Positions 24,208 through 39,200 of a DNA stretch of 64,000 nt are shown here, in pieces (within the stretch, counting starts at the first letter, position 1; every line of letters begins with the position of its first letter). The translations under genes were made by a program, and so were the position numbers. The notes beneath the pieces are model-generated. The model did not search any database. It was not told where the DNA came from and saw nothing but the letters and a program-made list of their open reading frames with translations. Source of the stretch: Diprion similis (taxonomy: Eukaryota; Arthropoda; Insecta; Hymenoptera; Diprionidae); contig NC_060110.1 in the NCBI RefSeq assembly GCF_021155765.1, forward strand, positions 23,768,001 to 23,832,000. The letters are read 5' to 3'.

Positions 24208-27200
24208 ATGGATGATCCAGGCATGGCGGTGTTCAACGGCTTCGACATTAACGAAAACGATACTGTCGACAATAACAACAACAATTCCCTCAAGATGGAG
24301 GAGGTGAATGCAATTCTCAGTGACTTCTACAACAATTTAAACAGCGAGACCAACTACCTTCTCATCACCCTCTACGTTCCCGTGATAGTCCTCGCCGTCA
24401 CGGCCAACATCCTCGTCATCGTCGTCGTTCTCAAGTACCACTACATGCGGAGGTGAGTGTCGTGTTTCCTACACTATTAACAACCGATACCTCTTGATTG
24501 CATACAATATCGGTCAAGTATTACATGGACCCCAAAAGTCTTGCGGAATTCCATAAACAATCTCAGGATTAAGCTTCTCGAAGCAAAATCACGTCGAGTG
24601 AAGTTACCGCAAGTTTACAAAAAAAAAAAAAATAATCAAGGTAATTGCTGTAATTTATGTGGGACTTCATTGCCGGGAGGTCAAAAATTCCTTTAGCGAT
24701 GAGCGTAATCAATCGTGCCCAGATAAGTAAAGTGCGAATATGGTAGACAGTCTCGATCGTCAGACCGAATTTCACGTTACATCTCTTCTATTCTATGTAT
24801 GTAGTATATATACCTAGTTGCGATACAAAGTTAAGCTTTTGAAACTCGGTGTAGGTTGATACCGTGGTTTTTTCCCTCTCCAAACGATAATTACAAAGCT
24901 CTGGCAAACCAGAGGCTGGTAATTATCATGATTTAATTAACGGAGGCGGATCAAGTTCAGCTCCGATCCTCTCGGCAAGTTTCATCGCGTCTATGACGTA
25001 CATTCTTTAGCCTTCAGCTTCACATTGGAAGAATTTAAAAAAATATATAATCACGCGTTACTTAACCTCCTTTAATTCTGGTTCGACGTCGCCCAACAAA
25101 CCAGGTACCGTACAAGCAAAAACACGGTTTCCGTGAATCAAAACTGGAATAAAAAACAAACTTTGAACATCAATCTTCTCCAGGCTTCCGTGATGAGAAA
25201 AAATAACAAATCATATTTACAACTGGTTCCGTGGCTTATTCGCAAGTTTATAGCACGTTTATGACGCTGGAAATTTTTATCACCTTTCTGCTGTGTTGCG
25301 CAGGTCAGGATTATTTATCAAGAAAACAACATGATCGTCATGATCTCAATATTTTACACCACGCGGTGCTGCAGAGTCGTAAAGTGATCGTGTGCCTCAA
25401 AATTTGACACGGTAGAGAAAAAAAAAAAAAAAATGTATTGCTCACTCTGCATGTTGAGAAAACTATATCATGATCGTCATGAATTATTTCCAGCTTGATC
25501 TATAAAAGTTTCAGGTGACGTAATAAGTATAAAGAAGACAAAAAAAGGTTCGCTAGTCGAGACGTAACTTGATTTCATTAGTTCATGACTGACAACGAGG
25601 CCTTAATTATCACGGTTACGCTTCTTTAGTCATCAAAGGAATATCTTGAATCCAAACTTTGCTTCTGCTCTCGAGTGCCTTCATCCAACCGTTCGCATCC
25701 TTTTTCCCCATCGTTTTGCAATTAGTAACGTTAGTCTGAAATTTCCTACGAAAATTTATTAGGAAACTTTTAATTGACACACTTTGTGTTGTAGCGATTA
25801 ATTGTAGGTATACTGATCTGCACGAGAGAGTATTTTGAACCTGTATTGGTTGGCCATATACGTGTATGAAATCGACGAGAGAATATTTGTTGGTATCCAA
25901 CTTATAGTGGTCGACAGAATTGGCCCCCTAATATTTCACGCGGTTAGCGTGGTACGTTGTTTACACCAAGATATCCAAACATTTATATTTCCCAAGCCAC
26001 ATCTAACGGCTCGAAAGTATTTCTACAACGAATCGTTTCTAAACGACGTGATACGTTGTTACCGCTGTTTTTTATTTTTCATCGCCCGCCGATGTTTGTT
26101 GAACGATTACATCCGTTATTCGAAAAAGAGACTTTGACATGTGTTGTGTCACAAATAGCCTGTCAAGAACACGAATTGTGGGGGTGCATTTCCAGCATGT
26201 GGGCGAGCGAAAAAACGAAAGCTGGGTTAGGAATCTTCATTATCGGCAGTACTGATTTAAATAAACGTTGACACAATGCATTGTGATTGAACAGTATCTA
26301 CGCATATTAACATTTATGTATAGAAATTTTGTAAGCCCGTGTAACCACCGCTCACATTATCCGAAGGGTAATGGGAACTCATGCGTAAAGGGTTGTTACC
26401 GCCATACAGACACACATGCATACGTGGCTGCTTTCTATTCAGAGATTACAGAATGGATCACAATGACTTTGAATAATCATCGACGAAGCCGTCCTCACGG
26501 CAATTCAAGTATTGCCTTGTTCCCATTTAGATGAGAGACGTGTATTATCCACATTCACAGCATTCGCTAAGACTATCACGTGAATATGATTTTGACGTCA
26601 TTTCAATGGCCGTAAGAAGAGACGATCGTACGTCAATTTGAGCGGAAAATGCTTACAGGAGGTACCTGAAAGGGATTTAACGTACGTGACGTTATTCTGA
26701 CAGATCCGTTTGTAGAACAAGTCGAACTACGGTGCTTATTCGCGAATCGTAAAGACGACGTACATACATAGCGGTTGAAGGGTAAAATGTATGACTTACC
26801 TTTGAACAGTTACCCACAAATTATCGTGCGTCGTGTATAATAGAAGGTGGTGGGTGTTCATTAGCGAGTTTGCATCACGGCTCAGGTATACTTACAACAA
26901 TCTATGCGTTAGGCGAAGTTCGTTATTCCTAAAATGCGAGCTCATTACTTTGCTCTAATCACAATGAATGAATTTAACCCGTCCTTCACGTTGCGGTACA
27001 TTAATTATCATTTCTGCTGCAGTGTTAAGTGGTACGCAGAAGTTGGCTGTCTTTAAATTGAAAACTATTTCTGCTCGGACATTTTTTTGTGAAAACATTT
27101 CTGAGATGAAAAATGTGCTTTCACGCAAGCCAAGAGAAATACACAAAATGTCCCGATGCCATTGGGTTTCAATTTATACTTAAATAGATTTGATAGAAAT

Positions 27201-30200
27201 AATGAGTTTGATTATTCACACTGAATACTATCGTTGAACGTATACTTGCACGAGTGGAAAAAATTAGTCAGAGCTCTGACTGTGTAAAGTTCCCCAAATG
27301 GAACTCACGAACCATTCGAGTTACATACATCCAATCCCGACGATTGGCCTTGTGTTTTAGACGTGGTCTCAAGGCGCACTCAAACTACCCACACGGATGA
27401 ACACACGAAACAGGAAATAGCGTGCGGTATTGCTTCGGTTACGGTTCAGACGCATACCCATTTTCGTAACTGTAAGCTCTCGGACACCCTCTTGCCGGCT
27501 GTTTGGTCCGTTGATGGTGACCATCCAGTCCTACCTTTTATCCTCTGCCACCTGCATGGCTGGCGAAACGGCTTTGGCCAGTGGATTTCACCTTTATAGA
27601 GGTAGATATGGGATGAGAGAAGGAAATCTGCAGGGTCTCTGATATACTCCTCGATGCTGTTTTTGCTTGTTCTATTCATCCTCAGCTTTCGCGAAATAAG
27701 GGAGGGTTCAAATATTATGTAACTTTTTTTTAAGGGGGAGCACCAGTCATCTGTTACGTAACTTTATTGAATACCGAAAACTGAAATTTTTAATTTCGCC
27801 TGCTCGCAGCTGTGTTCAAGTTTTTTTCACGTCTGTCTCTAGTTCCGATCAAATTTAATAATACTCTATTGAACTACTGCCCACGGTAAGAAAAAAACAA
27901 TTAATCTCAAAAGATCAATATGGCCGAAATAATGTTATGTCATAGGGGCAGGGGGGCTTGAGAGGTATCGTTTCTACAAATGGCGGGCCTACAAATTCGT
28001 TTCTCGTACATTTACTTCTCAATTTCGTAGATTTTAATTTATTTTGATTTAATCTAATTCAATATAATTTAAATTATTTCACAGTCATTTCTACAAACGA
28101 ACTTGTAGTAACGATTCTCTCCCGTGGAATGACTGGATTGTTACGGTGTGTTGCGAGGGGAAGGGGAGGGTAAAAAATGTCCCCAAAAAAAACCGTTGCA
28201 TAATGTTTGAACGCTCCCTAACGATCACTTTGACTTCAAGGGCATAAGTCGCAAAACTCCTAATTCTAACGGGCTAATTGCTATAATTTCACGATTACCG
28301 CATCGCTTGTGATTTCGTGGTTTCAAAATTCTGGTTAGTACAACCCCGTGGTCAGTGGCGTTTATCGATGAGTAGATATTACGTATATAACACCCACCTC
28401 GAACGGTGTTCGTAGATACGAAAATAGCCTCAGCATGATACGCATGGGTATTAGCACTTCTTAGATCTCACAATTAGTTGGCACCGGAATTCGCAAATCC
28501 GATTACGATGATTATAATATCTCTCATGTTCAATAACTGCAGCGCTACTTTGACTAAGAGCTATTATTGGACATGGATTAAAATTGTGTGCAACTCATAT
28601 TCATCGACAAGAAGTTTGTAGCTGTAGTATTTTGAACAAGTATTAAAATGCTAATGATTCTGACCATAATATAGGTTCGCTAAATCGTCAATCAATTTAG
28701 CCCCTGAAAATATACGAACGAACTTAAATTCATCAGTAACTTTCGATGACTCAAAGTTTTTGCATGTGTATTGATTTCTTGCTTTCTGTTTCAGGTACTG
28801 TCCTGATTTTTCAAGGTATTGTGAATAGGCGTGACTTCGTTTGTCCGTTGCATTCGATTGAGATTAAAATTTTTTTTAACGCCTGCGAAAGAATATGCAT
28901 TCGTATCAGGTACATCCCCTTATTTAATAACCCTCACATCGCGACTAATCGTGCAGTCCTTGATTTGACTAATGGTAATATGCATGCTCCGTGATATTGT
29001 TCATGCGATTTTGAAGCCAGCTGATACAAATCGTCGTTTTACTCTGTATTTTGACTGATTCTTCCCAGTAACTACTTACGATTACTGAATTAAGCAGTTA
29101 CAATTAGAACGAACGAAATTTATTGACTTCGCCATCTGTTAGAAGATTTATTATCATATCACTGTATCAGAAAAATTTAATTACCCTCGTTGAAGGTGTG
29201 AAAACACTAACTATGAATGACGGAAAAAAAAATTGAAATTCTTTTCTGCGTAATCCCTTCAGACGCAAAAACATACGCATCGCTTCTATCTTTACTCAAC
29301 ACATCCAGACATCGCATAGTGAAATATTATCGAGCGTATAACGTAAAATACTTGTTCCATTTGTTTGCGTAGCGATAAATAAATCTAGGGCTAACGAAAT
29401 GTGTTTGCTTTCCATTTGGAATACCTTAAATAAACGGTCAAAAATCCGTACCAACGGTTGGATTTGTTTTCAGTTTGAAAATTATAGCTGTCTTACTTTC
29501 GCTTGTACGCATATCAATTGAAACACGCTTTAATTCACAAGTCTGTTGCTGGGAACGTGTCACTGGCCTCCAATAATCTTCTGAAGGATTAATTTTCGCG
29601 AAATCCAATACTTCGCGGTACTCGGTATAGTTGAAATAATTTTGCGTCGCTGTTTTGAGTGAACTGATCTTTCATCATTATTACAGCAACGATATTGCTT
29701 TGAAAAAGAATAAGTATATTAGTATAGTAATAATTTATAGTATAGCAACAAGTGATTCATTACGTGAACTCATATTTCGTAAAATGAGTTCAACTACTTA
29801 TATTTTTCACACAATTATCCTAATTGCTGATGGTTTACTCCACATCGGCAGTTTTACTTGGATGCATATTTTCCGGAACGATGCCGTCTATCTCTATTAG
29901 TTTTCTCTTCCAGCAACTTCATTTACCGAACGTCGCCTTCAATTATTGTTAAACGAAAGTTGGTGAAGGTATTGCGGATCAGTTTGCGGAAGAAGTAATG
30001 ATCTTGTTCCGGGACAGATTATAAACGATCATATCTTGGAGTAAGCCTAGAAAGACGTGAGGCTCATCCATAATAATTATCCATAGCGTGAGAAAATATG
30101 GGTGTGTGTGTTTGTGTGTCTCTGTAGATGTGGCTTGGTTTTATTCGTGTCAGCTTTCGTGTTTCTGCGATATTTTCACGTTCCTTGAGATCTCGATTAA

Positions 30201-33200
30201 CATTTTCCGCATGCCTTTGGAAGAGGAAATTTCCATTAGAAATATTTTTCTCTTCATGGTAAAGTAGCACGAATACCTGTCACGTAATCGATGGATTCGT
30301 AATGGGTGACACGTACAGACGTCAGCCACTGGATTGCAATAGTTGGCATCATCTAAACATTGATGAGAAGCGGGTTTTCAACGCATAAAATAAATTAATT
30401 GAAATTGAAATCATTAGGTTTTGCAAATTGACTTTTTCGAGTCAACGATCCACACCAGGCTTTGAAATTTGACGGGATCGGTAGAGATTGGCTACATAAT
30501 TTTGAGCCCAATGTATCACGACTATGTGCATAAATGATTTTGCATTTTTAGTACGGTCTACGAGGCAAGTTGACATCTTTTTACGTGACACAGTGGAACA
30601 AAGTTAAAGCTTCCAGTAGATGGAAGAGCCTACGATCGATTGGCGGATGTTCTCCTAATGCGGATGGCATTATTCAGCAGATATTTACCCCTCACGAAAT
30701 TCGGAAGGCACTCTGTATTTTCTCGCCGCATTGCACGGTTATGTCGGTTGTAAAATTCATACGCCCTAAGCAACGTCTCTGGTGGATTGATATGTCGATG
30801 AATTGCATGGTTCACTCCAAACAGCTCACCCTAAAATGTTTTCTTTTTCATTCTGGAAGGATATACAGCCCCTAGGGTTTCTCAGAAAAAGTGCACGACA
30901 CGTTACGGTTATCCCAATTTTATCCGTACAACCAAATCCATTACGATATCACAACATTTTTGGGTTAACAAAAATATGGATTTGCCGTGTCGACGAAAGT
31001 GCGTGTAGACGTAGGTCAAGTTCGTTTCGAAAAAAAACCTGAAGTACTTTGAATTTGATTTCAGTCTTATTCAACTCCATCGAGATGATTTCTGACCCGT
31101 CCACGTGGCACTCAAGTCTGCATACATAACGCTAGTATAAAACAATCTATTTATAGCCTTTTGAAATGGGACACCCTATGTGTTGCACCCTGGTATGCGA
31201 ACGACACCTGAAAACATGTGATGGCTCTGTAAGAGGATCGTACGTATCGTTTGATATCTGAGAGCTCAAGTGGATTCGCACAAACTGCGCCTCCACCCTT
31301 GCAAATATTCTGTGTAACGCGTGTTCAGGTAGTACATATGGAGTATTCCGTGTGAACCAAACTAACGTCTGTCTCTTCAATAGTTTGATTTTGTTCGAAA
31401 TTTTTTTTACAAATGTCCCAACGTAGAAACAGAACCCTGAATTTTTCAGATTTTTTATCTTATTTAATTATTAGAAATATTCAGAGTGATTTTGATGAGA
31501 ACCTTTTTTAAAACTCTCAAAATATTCTCGTAACTCTATTTTCTTTTCCAAACATTTCAAGAACGGGTCCATGATGGGTCGATTTTTATTCTATTTTTTT
31601 TTCCTAGCACTTCCAATTTTTTTTATTAACTAACAAAATGTTTAAACGGCCGAAAAATTTTCAGACAACTCTCAAGACTTGGACTTTTTATGAGAACATT
31701 TCCAGACCGGTCTTATTATGAACTTGATAAAAAAAAGTTGAATGGAAGTGTTCTAACAGTAAAATACAGGAGTTTTGAGAAATTTCCGGGAATTTTAAGA
31801 CTGTTCAAACAATGTTTTAGTTGATCGCAAATATTAAAAGTGCTGAAAGAAAATGGAAACAAATCGGCCTATCATAGGCATGGTCTTGAAATGTTTAGAG
31901 TATAAAATATAATTTTTGAGAATTTTAAAAAAGGTCCTTTTCAAAATGACTTTAAAGATTTATAAATAATTGTGCAGTTGATTAAAAAATCTGAAAACAT
32001 TCAGGGTCCTGTTTCAGAGTTGGTACAATTGCAGAAAAATTTTTAAACAAAATCAGAGATAGCGAGGGTCAGACGTTGGTCGGATTTGCATGGAATTCCC
32101 CATGTACAGTAGGTATAATATTGGATATTGTGAGTAGCAAGCCTAACCGGATAATCAACCTTTTCGCCTGGAATGTACAAATCTCTTGAGAGCACTGCCT
32201 TCTTCGCTGGAGCAACATTCAATTTCATTATTGCAGCATAATAAGATTTTCGTCCAAGACTCGGGTCCCACTCACTGCATATACTTGAACCCGAAAGCTA
32301 CGCAATCTGCTTAAAGTTCCTCCCCGAAACACTGTAGGTATATTGAAGTTAGTAGAATGTCAAGACAACGAAAGATGAAATAAAACCACTCTTCACTAAA
32401 TATAAATACGTTCACCCTAATTACGGTTTACCGCAAGCGAAAGATAATCATGAAATTGCGAAAAGACAATTTCTCATAAAAGTCATATTATACCTTCAAG
32501 ATGGGAACTTTACTAACGTCCAGGTTTCTTCTTTTTTGCTTAGGGGGGGGGGGGGGGGGGGGGCATAACTTCAGCGGTTTAAAGTAATATTTATCTTTGG
32601 GAGTTTTTTTTTTTTTTTACGAAAACTGAAAACGCTTAGAGCAATTTGAGTTTTAGGTCTTTATAATTTGTAGTTTCAAGAACATTTAAAATTTTTTTTA
32701 TTGAAATTAATAAGCAAATGGCGGCGCAGCGCATATAAGTGGCAAACTACTCCAGATTTAAGGGCTTTTACGGTGGTGCATCTCCCGATAGAACGGCCCA
32801 GCATGTAACAGAAAGAGAAAGTTTTTTCGAGTTTCAAACATCTTTCCAGGTTCGAGCTCGTAACCTAAATGTTGAAAAAAATTTCAAATATATACGATTA
32901 TGAACAGGAAATTTCATTTCTCGACCACGCAATTGTTAGAAAAAAATTTTCCGCTTGAAATTCAGAAATCTTCAATCGATGAACAAGTTTTAAAAATTGT
33001 TTCCGAATTTTAAGTCGATTGGATAAAAATTGACCGAGGAATCTGCGCCACCGGATTGAGAACGTGGTCGTTCACTACTTATATGCGCCGTGCCGCCATT
33101 TTTTTGTTAATTTTTATGAAAAAATTCTAAACTCTTCTTGAAACTATAAATAATAAATCCCTCAAACTCAAACTGCTCTAGCATGTTTTCATTTTCTTTT

Positions 33201-36200
33201 AAAAAAAAATTCCTAAAAATAGGTACGATTTTAGACCCTCCAGGCAGTCTCCCCTCTTAATTCACTGCTTTCTACAGTTACTCGTTCTTCCATTGAAGAT
33301 TGAAACAGCCGGGCACGAACCTATGAATTGAGTAACATACCCGCGTGAATACCTTTCGACCGTGGTGTGAGTATACATGGTGAGCCAAAAACTCCGACGA
33401 CACGCCCGTTTCTTTCAGGTCAAAGCTTTTAAGTAAGATGTGTACCAACTGTTCAAAAAAATCCCTATATTTTTCCGGAATCATTTATCAGGCGAACGAT
33501 ATCCTGCTCGTCAATGCCATCACGTATAGTTGTGATATGAGTTATTTAAAGTCCTGCTCATTTTTTCCCCACGCAGATTTAACGTCACGACAATTAATCA
33601 CCATCGATCTAGGGTATTTTGGCGCGGTTGGTACACGTCTTACTCAAGTCCAATCCAGCGTGAGGGAGAAACTTTTTTGGACAAAGAAGCCGCACTTCTA
33701 GGCATACCATGTATACTCACAGCACGCTTTCGACCCACCCGACCTTTGATACAAGAATGTTGCCAAATCGTCGTAGCGGTTTCAATCAAAGGTCGCCGGA
33801 TACCATTTTCTGTCACATTTGTGGTCAGTGAAGCGATCCCTTCGACCATTTTGATCCTCGAGTCCTGTGCGTCACACACCTCATACAAATTCCAAACTAT
33901 TCCAGAAAGATAGAGGAGTTGACTAGCCTTCGAATCCAATATCATTCCATGCGTGAGTCATGGCTACGTATTTAATTACACAGATTACAACTAACCATTT
34001 TACGACTTCTCGCTTCATCCCCAATGTGGTGACATCCCTCGACGCACGTGTTAGTCTGTTTACTCTCTCTTCTCCAATAAGGCTAAATCAACCCGACATA
34101 GTATAGGTATATACATATATACTGTTACATAGATGTATATACCTGTTAATCCAGGTCCCGTGGCTCAATTCCGCGCCCAACTTTCCATCAACCCATATTT
34201 TCCACAGCAACACTTTTGCACGAATTAAGTTCTACCGGCCTTTATTTGTATAATTTCATTTCCGTGTTTAGCCAGATATTTCATCGCAGAGTAGATTGAG
34301 GTTATATTTAGTATTCAGCTTCAGGTTAATCGAACATTTTCCAATTCTCGGAGCGTTTTTTTTTTATGAAAATTTCCTGGTATCGGAAGGCTTATACCGA
34401 GAAAACGTGTCTACTATAGACATACTTGTACCTACTCTCGATCTAATGTGTCGTAAGATTGTGTTATATAACACATCATGCGTACCCCAAGCAACGTATA
34501 AAACGTGTAATATAGTGAGCGACAAAAGCGTAATAAGAACCCACTTTCAGCCAACAATCTCGGACCACCCGACAGGTTAGAGACATTCGCAAGCAATTTC
34601 CCTACCTATTTGACAAAAGAATATATACCCTAATGAGATTAGGAATACAAATAACAGCGTTCGGGGACGGCGTCATGAGAAAAGCGTATATACTCTCGCT
34701 TTCAAATTGGTCCAGCTGGAATTCGCCGAAACTCGCGTCAGCGGACTTGATGAAAGATTCCAGAATCAAGAATGGAAATAAAATATGCTCAGACCCGTCT
34801 CATCGGTCATCCGAATACGAAAATTGTCCTAACGTGCCTCGTTGAATTCGAAATTAGATTTTCTTCCACCCAGATTGGATATGGTCAAGCAATTTTTACT
34901 TTTTCGCTATTATACGATGGACAGATAAGAAAAAGAGGTAAATTTTCTGTTCCAGTGTGACTAACTACTTTCTGGTTAATCTCTCGGTCGCCGATTTGCT
35001 CGTCACAACGATCTGCATGCCGATAGCCGTCAGTCAAGCCGTCACCATGATTTGGGTCTACGGCGAGATAATGTGCAAGCTGTTCTTCTATCTTCAAGGT
35101 GAGTCTTCGACTTAGCTACAAACTCAACATTTTTTTTATTCTTCAAAGTTTTTAGTCTGTACAGCCTAGTGTGCCTGCAGTTTTAGAATCCCGTCAACGT
35201 GGGTGTAAAACTAATCGCACACGCGAGATTATAGATGAAGGGGCATGCATACGTTTATAATATACAACTCGTTGCCACATTGTAGCCGTCAATTGCTCTT
35301 GGCATCCGGAGTTTACAAAAGCAAGGATATTTATCGAGCAAAGGGGGAACTGCGCTTCCTCAAAGTCGAGAGATATCTTGAAATGTTTTGTTTGGAATTC
35401 ATCAAGTCTTGGAAACCGTCTACCAGCTGCACGATTCACAAGCTGATTCGGATCTTCTAATTGCGATACGATTCTCTTCTCGAATTCAAACTCTCGGATG
35501 AAAATTAAATTCCCTATCAATGTCGGCTGTAACGCTTTCAAGTTTTTCAAACTTTGGAAATAATTAAAAGTTAATTTATTTCGACGGAAGTAAACTACCG
35601 CTAATTTCACTAATTGCTTCGTTTATATCCCACCTTTCCTCTCCGTATGGCGATAAATCTTGTACTCCGCTAATTCCTATTCACTTAAGAATTCAGAAAA
35701 ACACAAAAGTTTTCCGTTTAGAAGTGATTCGAGCTATTTTAGGATTGGAATAAAATTATCCAATGACTTGAAGAATTTTTTCACGCAATTATTATCTTTA
35801 AATTTTATCTTTAAAAATTATTTGTGATATAAAATTCACCAGAGCTACCTTCTGCGCTTCGTCGTAACAAAATTAGAGCTGGCTCATAATTGTATTACAG
35901 CAAAGATGAAAAGAGTGATAACTCGGTGTACTGATGCGAGTTTTAATCAACAGGAGTAACGCTCGGTCATAAACGGTGATCGAAAAAAGCAGCACCGAGC
36001 TTGGAAAATGTAATTAAGTACAACTCGGGGTTAAATAAATAATTCGCGATCGCGATCGTTTCAACAACGTGGCCTCGCGCTGGTAGAGAGAGACGCAGAA
36101 TAAAACTCTACGCGAATACATTATGCAACACAGAGACCAGTCAGGTAGCTAATCTCGAAACGCAGCCAAGCTGCTTTGATACACAACGAGAAATTAAAGC

Positions 36201-39200
36201 AGGCAGAGAAAACCGTCGAATATGAATTTCATCAAGCACAGTCGAACAGAACAGGTGCAAGCAACGACATATTATAATTTGGCGATTTGAATACAGGACC
36301 GCCATCGCCGTTTCCTTGGAGATATCGTTGAGCTGATTATTGCAGGATATTCATCATTTCTAAGGATAATTCATCAGGCGTGAGAACACATATCGTTTGA
36401 TCAGACCGACCTCATACCTCATTCGGACTACGGAAACGTCGCATGTAATCAGATAACAATGTCCTCTTTTTCATCTCCTGGCATTACGATTTACAATCGA
36501 GATCTGGGGTTTGAGTACCAAGCAATTTCCAGCGAAGATCTATAAGTATCGATTAGAAACGTGGATCTGTTCCTCGAAGGATATATACGAAAATTCTGCT
36601 CGGTTTTTAACAGAGTTTTAAAAATGACTAGGCAAGCAATTAATGGATAAAGGTAGGTGATGTGTCTGGGAAATGAAGCGGAAAGAAACGGGAATAACGG
36701 ATAATCGTGATGTTCCTTACAGCCAAGAGAGAATATCACTTTTCGATAATCCCTGGGGAGAAATCAATTGTTCGGGGTCTTCGTTCTCGCCTTCTTATTC
36801 ATTTGATGAGGGTATACAGCATATAGATACGCACAAAAAGGATGTGACTAGAAAATTCGTCTTTGCCAGACTCATTGTATTCTAGCTATTGAAAACTACT
36901 TCTGTCTTTCAACTTCAGCGACAGACATTGTCCGGACCGGCCTTTTTGGTCAGGGTTAGGTTTTTCGTATACCACGAAGTGCGAAAAAATATTGGCCAGA
37001 CATTCGTGTTACATACGCGTCACAAGCAGTGCCAAAGGAGCCTGACATTCCGAAGTAACCTGTCGACCCGTGTTCCCCAAGCACTTTATTCCAAATCAAG
37101 TCATAAATGGAGCCTTTACTTTCACTTCGACTATTGGTCGAGGCAACCCTTCGTAAAAATTTGCAAATCGCCGTCATAGGTATTCGTTTCTTTAGTATCA
37201 TAGTATCGTCGCATATCGCAACCGAACATTTCTGCCTATGGATCGTGTTACAACCGTTTCAAAGCGTGCTTGACGGTGTCTGCAATGTCTTACCACCACT
37301 GCCGAGAATGATGGTAGTAAGATTTTATCCCTCGGAGACAAAACGCTCTCGTGAGCCAAAAACGTAAGCCCATTGATATCATCAATCTTTGATCATCCTC
37401 CTGGATCCCGGGAGGCTTACCACGGCCGGTAAGGACGAAATCAGGCTACCCTAATAGATGAATAACATTAGCGTGACATCGGGATAAAAGCGTTTAACGG
37501 ATTAACGTCACGTCAAATAAATTGCAAAATTCTGCCCAAGGAGGAATGTATTTCAAGGCAATCAATTGCGTAACGTGTCACAGAATATTAATTCTTTGTA
37601 CAACATCATTCCTCCAATACCGTATCTTTTTTTTACAGTACGTGCCGTGCAACCCGCATGAACGATTTTATCTCCCGCAGCAAACACCGCAGAGAAATTG
37701 CTTTGTCACACCATTTAAATGAGCACAAAAATTCTCTCAAAAATACACGCCGACCGTGAAGACAAGATAAAACAGTTTCTGAATTATCATCCGATCACTT
37801 GGATGTAAACGTGGTATCCAGTGGTACTGGAAATGTTGAATTCTGCTGGTCTTCGAAAGTCCTGGCAACTATCCATGATTTTTTCTTGTGTCCTAGAAAT
37901 ATTCTAATATTTTAATGTCCTTGAAAACGAAATTCAAAAATTAGAAAGTATCTTTATACATAAATTACCATCACGCGAAGAACGATGAAGTCGAGATTTT
38001 CACATTCTGATACAGACTAAGTATAGTATCAATCTGCATCACTGAAACAATCGTTGCAGGCGTTGCAGTGGCAGCTTCCGTCTTCACAATAACGGCAATG
38101 AGCATCGACAGGTACCTTGCCATAAGGAGTCCGATAGCCTTCAGGAGAGTTTTCAATAGACGGAGTACCATACTCGTAATCGCAGCTCTCTGGCTGGTCG
38201 CCCTGAGCATCTTTGCCCCAGTTTTGCGAGCGGTGAGTTCGTGCTTCACTCCACAAAACACTCTGTTTGTTTAGCGTATTCTTTTTCTCCTATTCTACAC
38301 ACGATTCTCCCGCATTTGTCGACCTTGACAGTAAACGTCGATGAACTAACATTTCAAAAGCTGTAAACTGGTTGCCAATTTCTGTTTATCCGTTGAATAC
38401 TGCAGGTGACGTTGAGCCCGATGAGTGAATTAGACAACATAACGATCGCAGGTCAACGCATTGAACACCCAACGTTTTACGTCTGCTCCGAAGACTTCAA
38501 GCCACTTGGTATCCACACGCACATTTTTGGCGCCGCCTGCTTTGTTCTGGTCTACGCGATTCCAGGTAAGGCCGTGGATTCGAGTCAAGAGGACAAAATC
38601 AAAAATTCCTATAGGATGTACCTAGATGTGCAGTTCAATTGTACTAATCTGTGTCCTTTTTAAAAATAAAATATTATTATTATTATTATTCAAATTTCTG
38701 ACCCTGTATGATTGCAGGCTTCATCGTGATCCTCGCGTACTCGATGATGGGCCGCACCCTCTGTGCCAGAAAACCACCTTTCGATTGCGACAGTATAGAA
38801 GGCAGCGCCAGCTCACAGCAGGTACCTATAAGGCTCTCATAGATAACTAACCAACTAACCTACTTCCATAATTTATTATTCAAATCCATCATTACGTACG
38901 ATGGCTGAGCGAGTTTTGCACCTGTAGCAAGTTCTCCAACATACCTGAGTGATAAGGCACATGGGAGTACGTTTTAAGCCCATTTGATCAAATCTGCCGA
39001 GGGTCATTCATCTCCGAATAGTCCACGGCTAGTTATTTCCCACCCCTGGAATATTTCGTCAATGCAAATGAGGCAATAAAATCAATCAACCTTGTAACCA
39101 AGGGTTCGTTCCGTAATCAGGACACACTTATAATCAACCACTTCTGCTTGCATCGTTTTAATTATGCTGACGGCTGATGTTCTCCCTCAAAGTGAACTTT

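Larger units (their letters stand above)
24453..34955 (+). other. GPCR intron 1, 10.5 kb, with inverted-repeat elements
   Basis: Intron after TM1 (donor GGAG|gtgagt, acceptor ctgttccag). No coding exon of the receptor is missing, because the TM1-TM2 join is in phase and gives MRRSVTNYF, typical of the family. It contains at least three terminal-inverted-repeat or foldback elements (27700-28218, about 31321-32125, 32543-33256). Several short ORFs on either strand look like chance or decayed transposon pieces. Confidence 0.7.

Noticed and set aside
25330-25485. Two copies of catgatcgtcatga about 140 bp apart
   Set aside because: Only about 14 bases match and the surroundings do not, so it is too short to support a repeat family.
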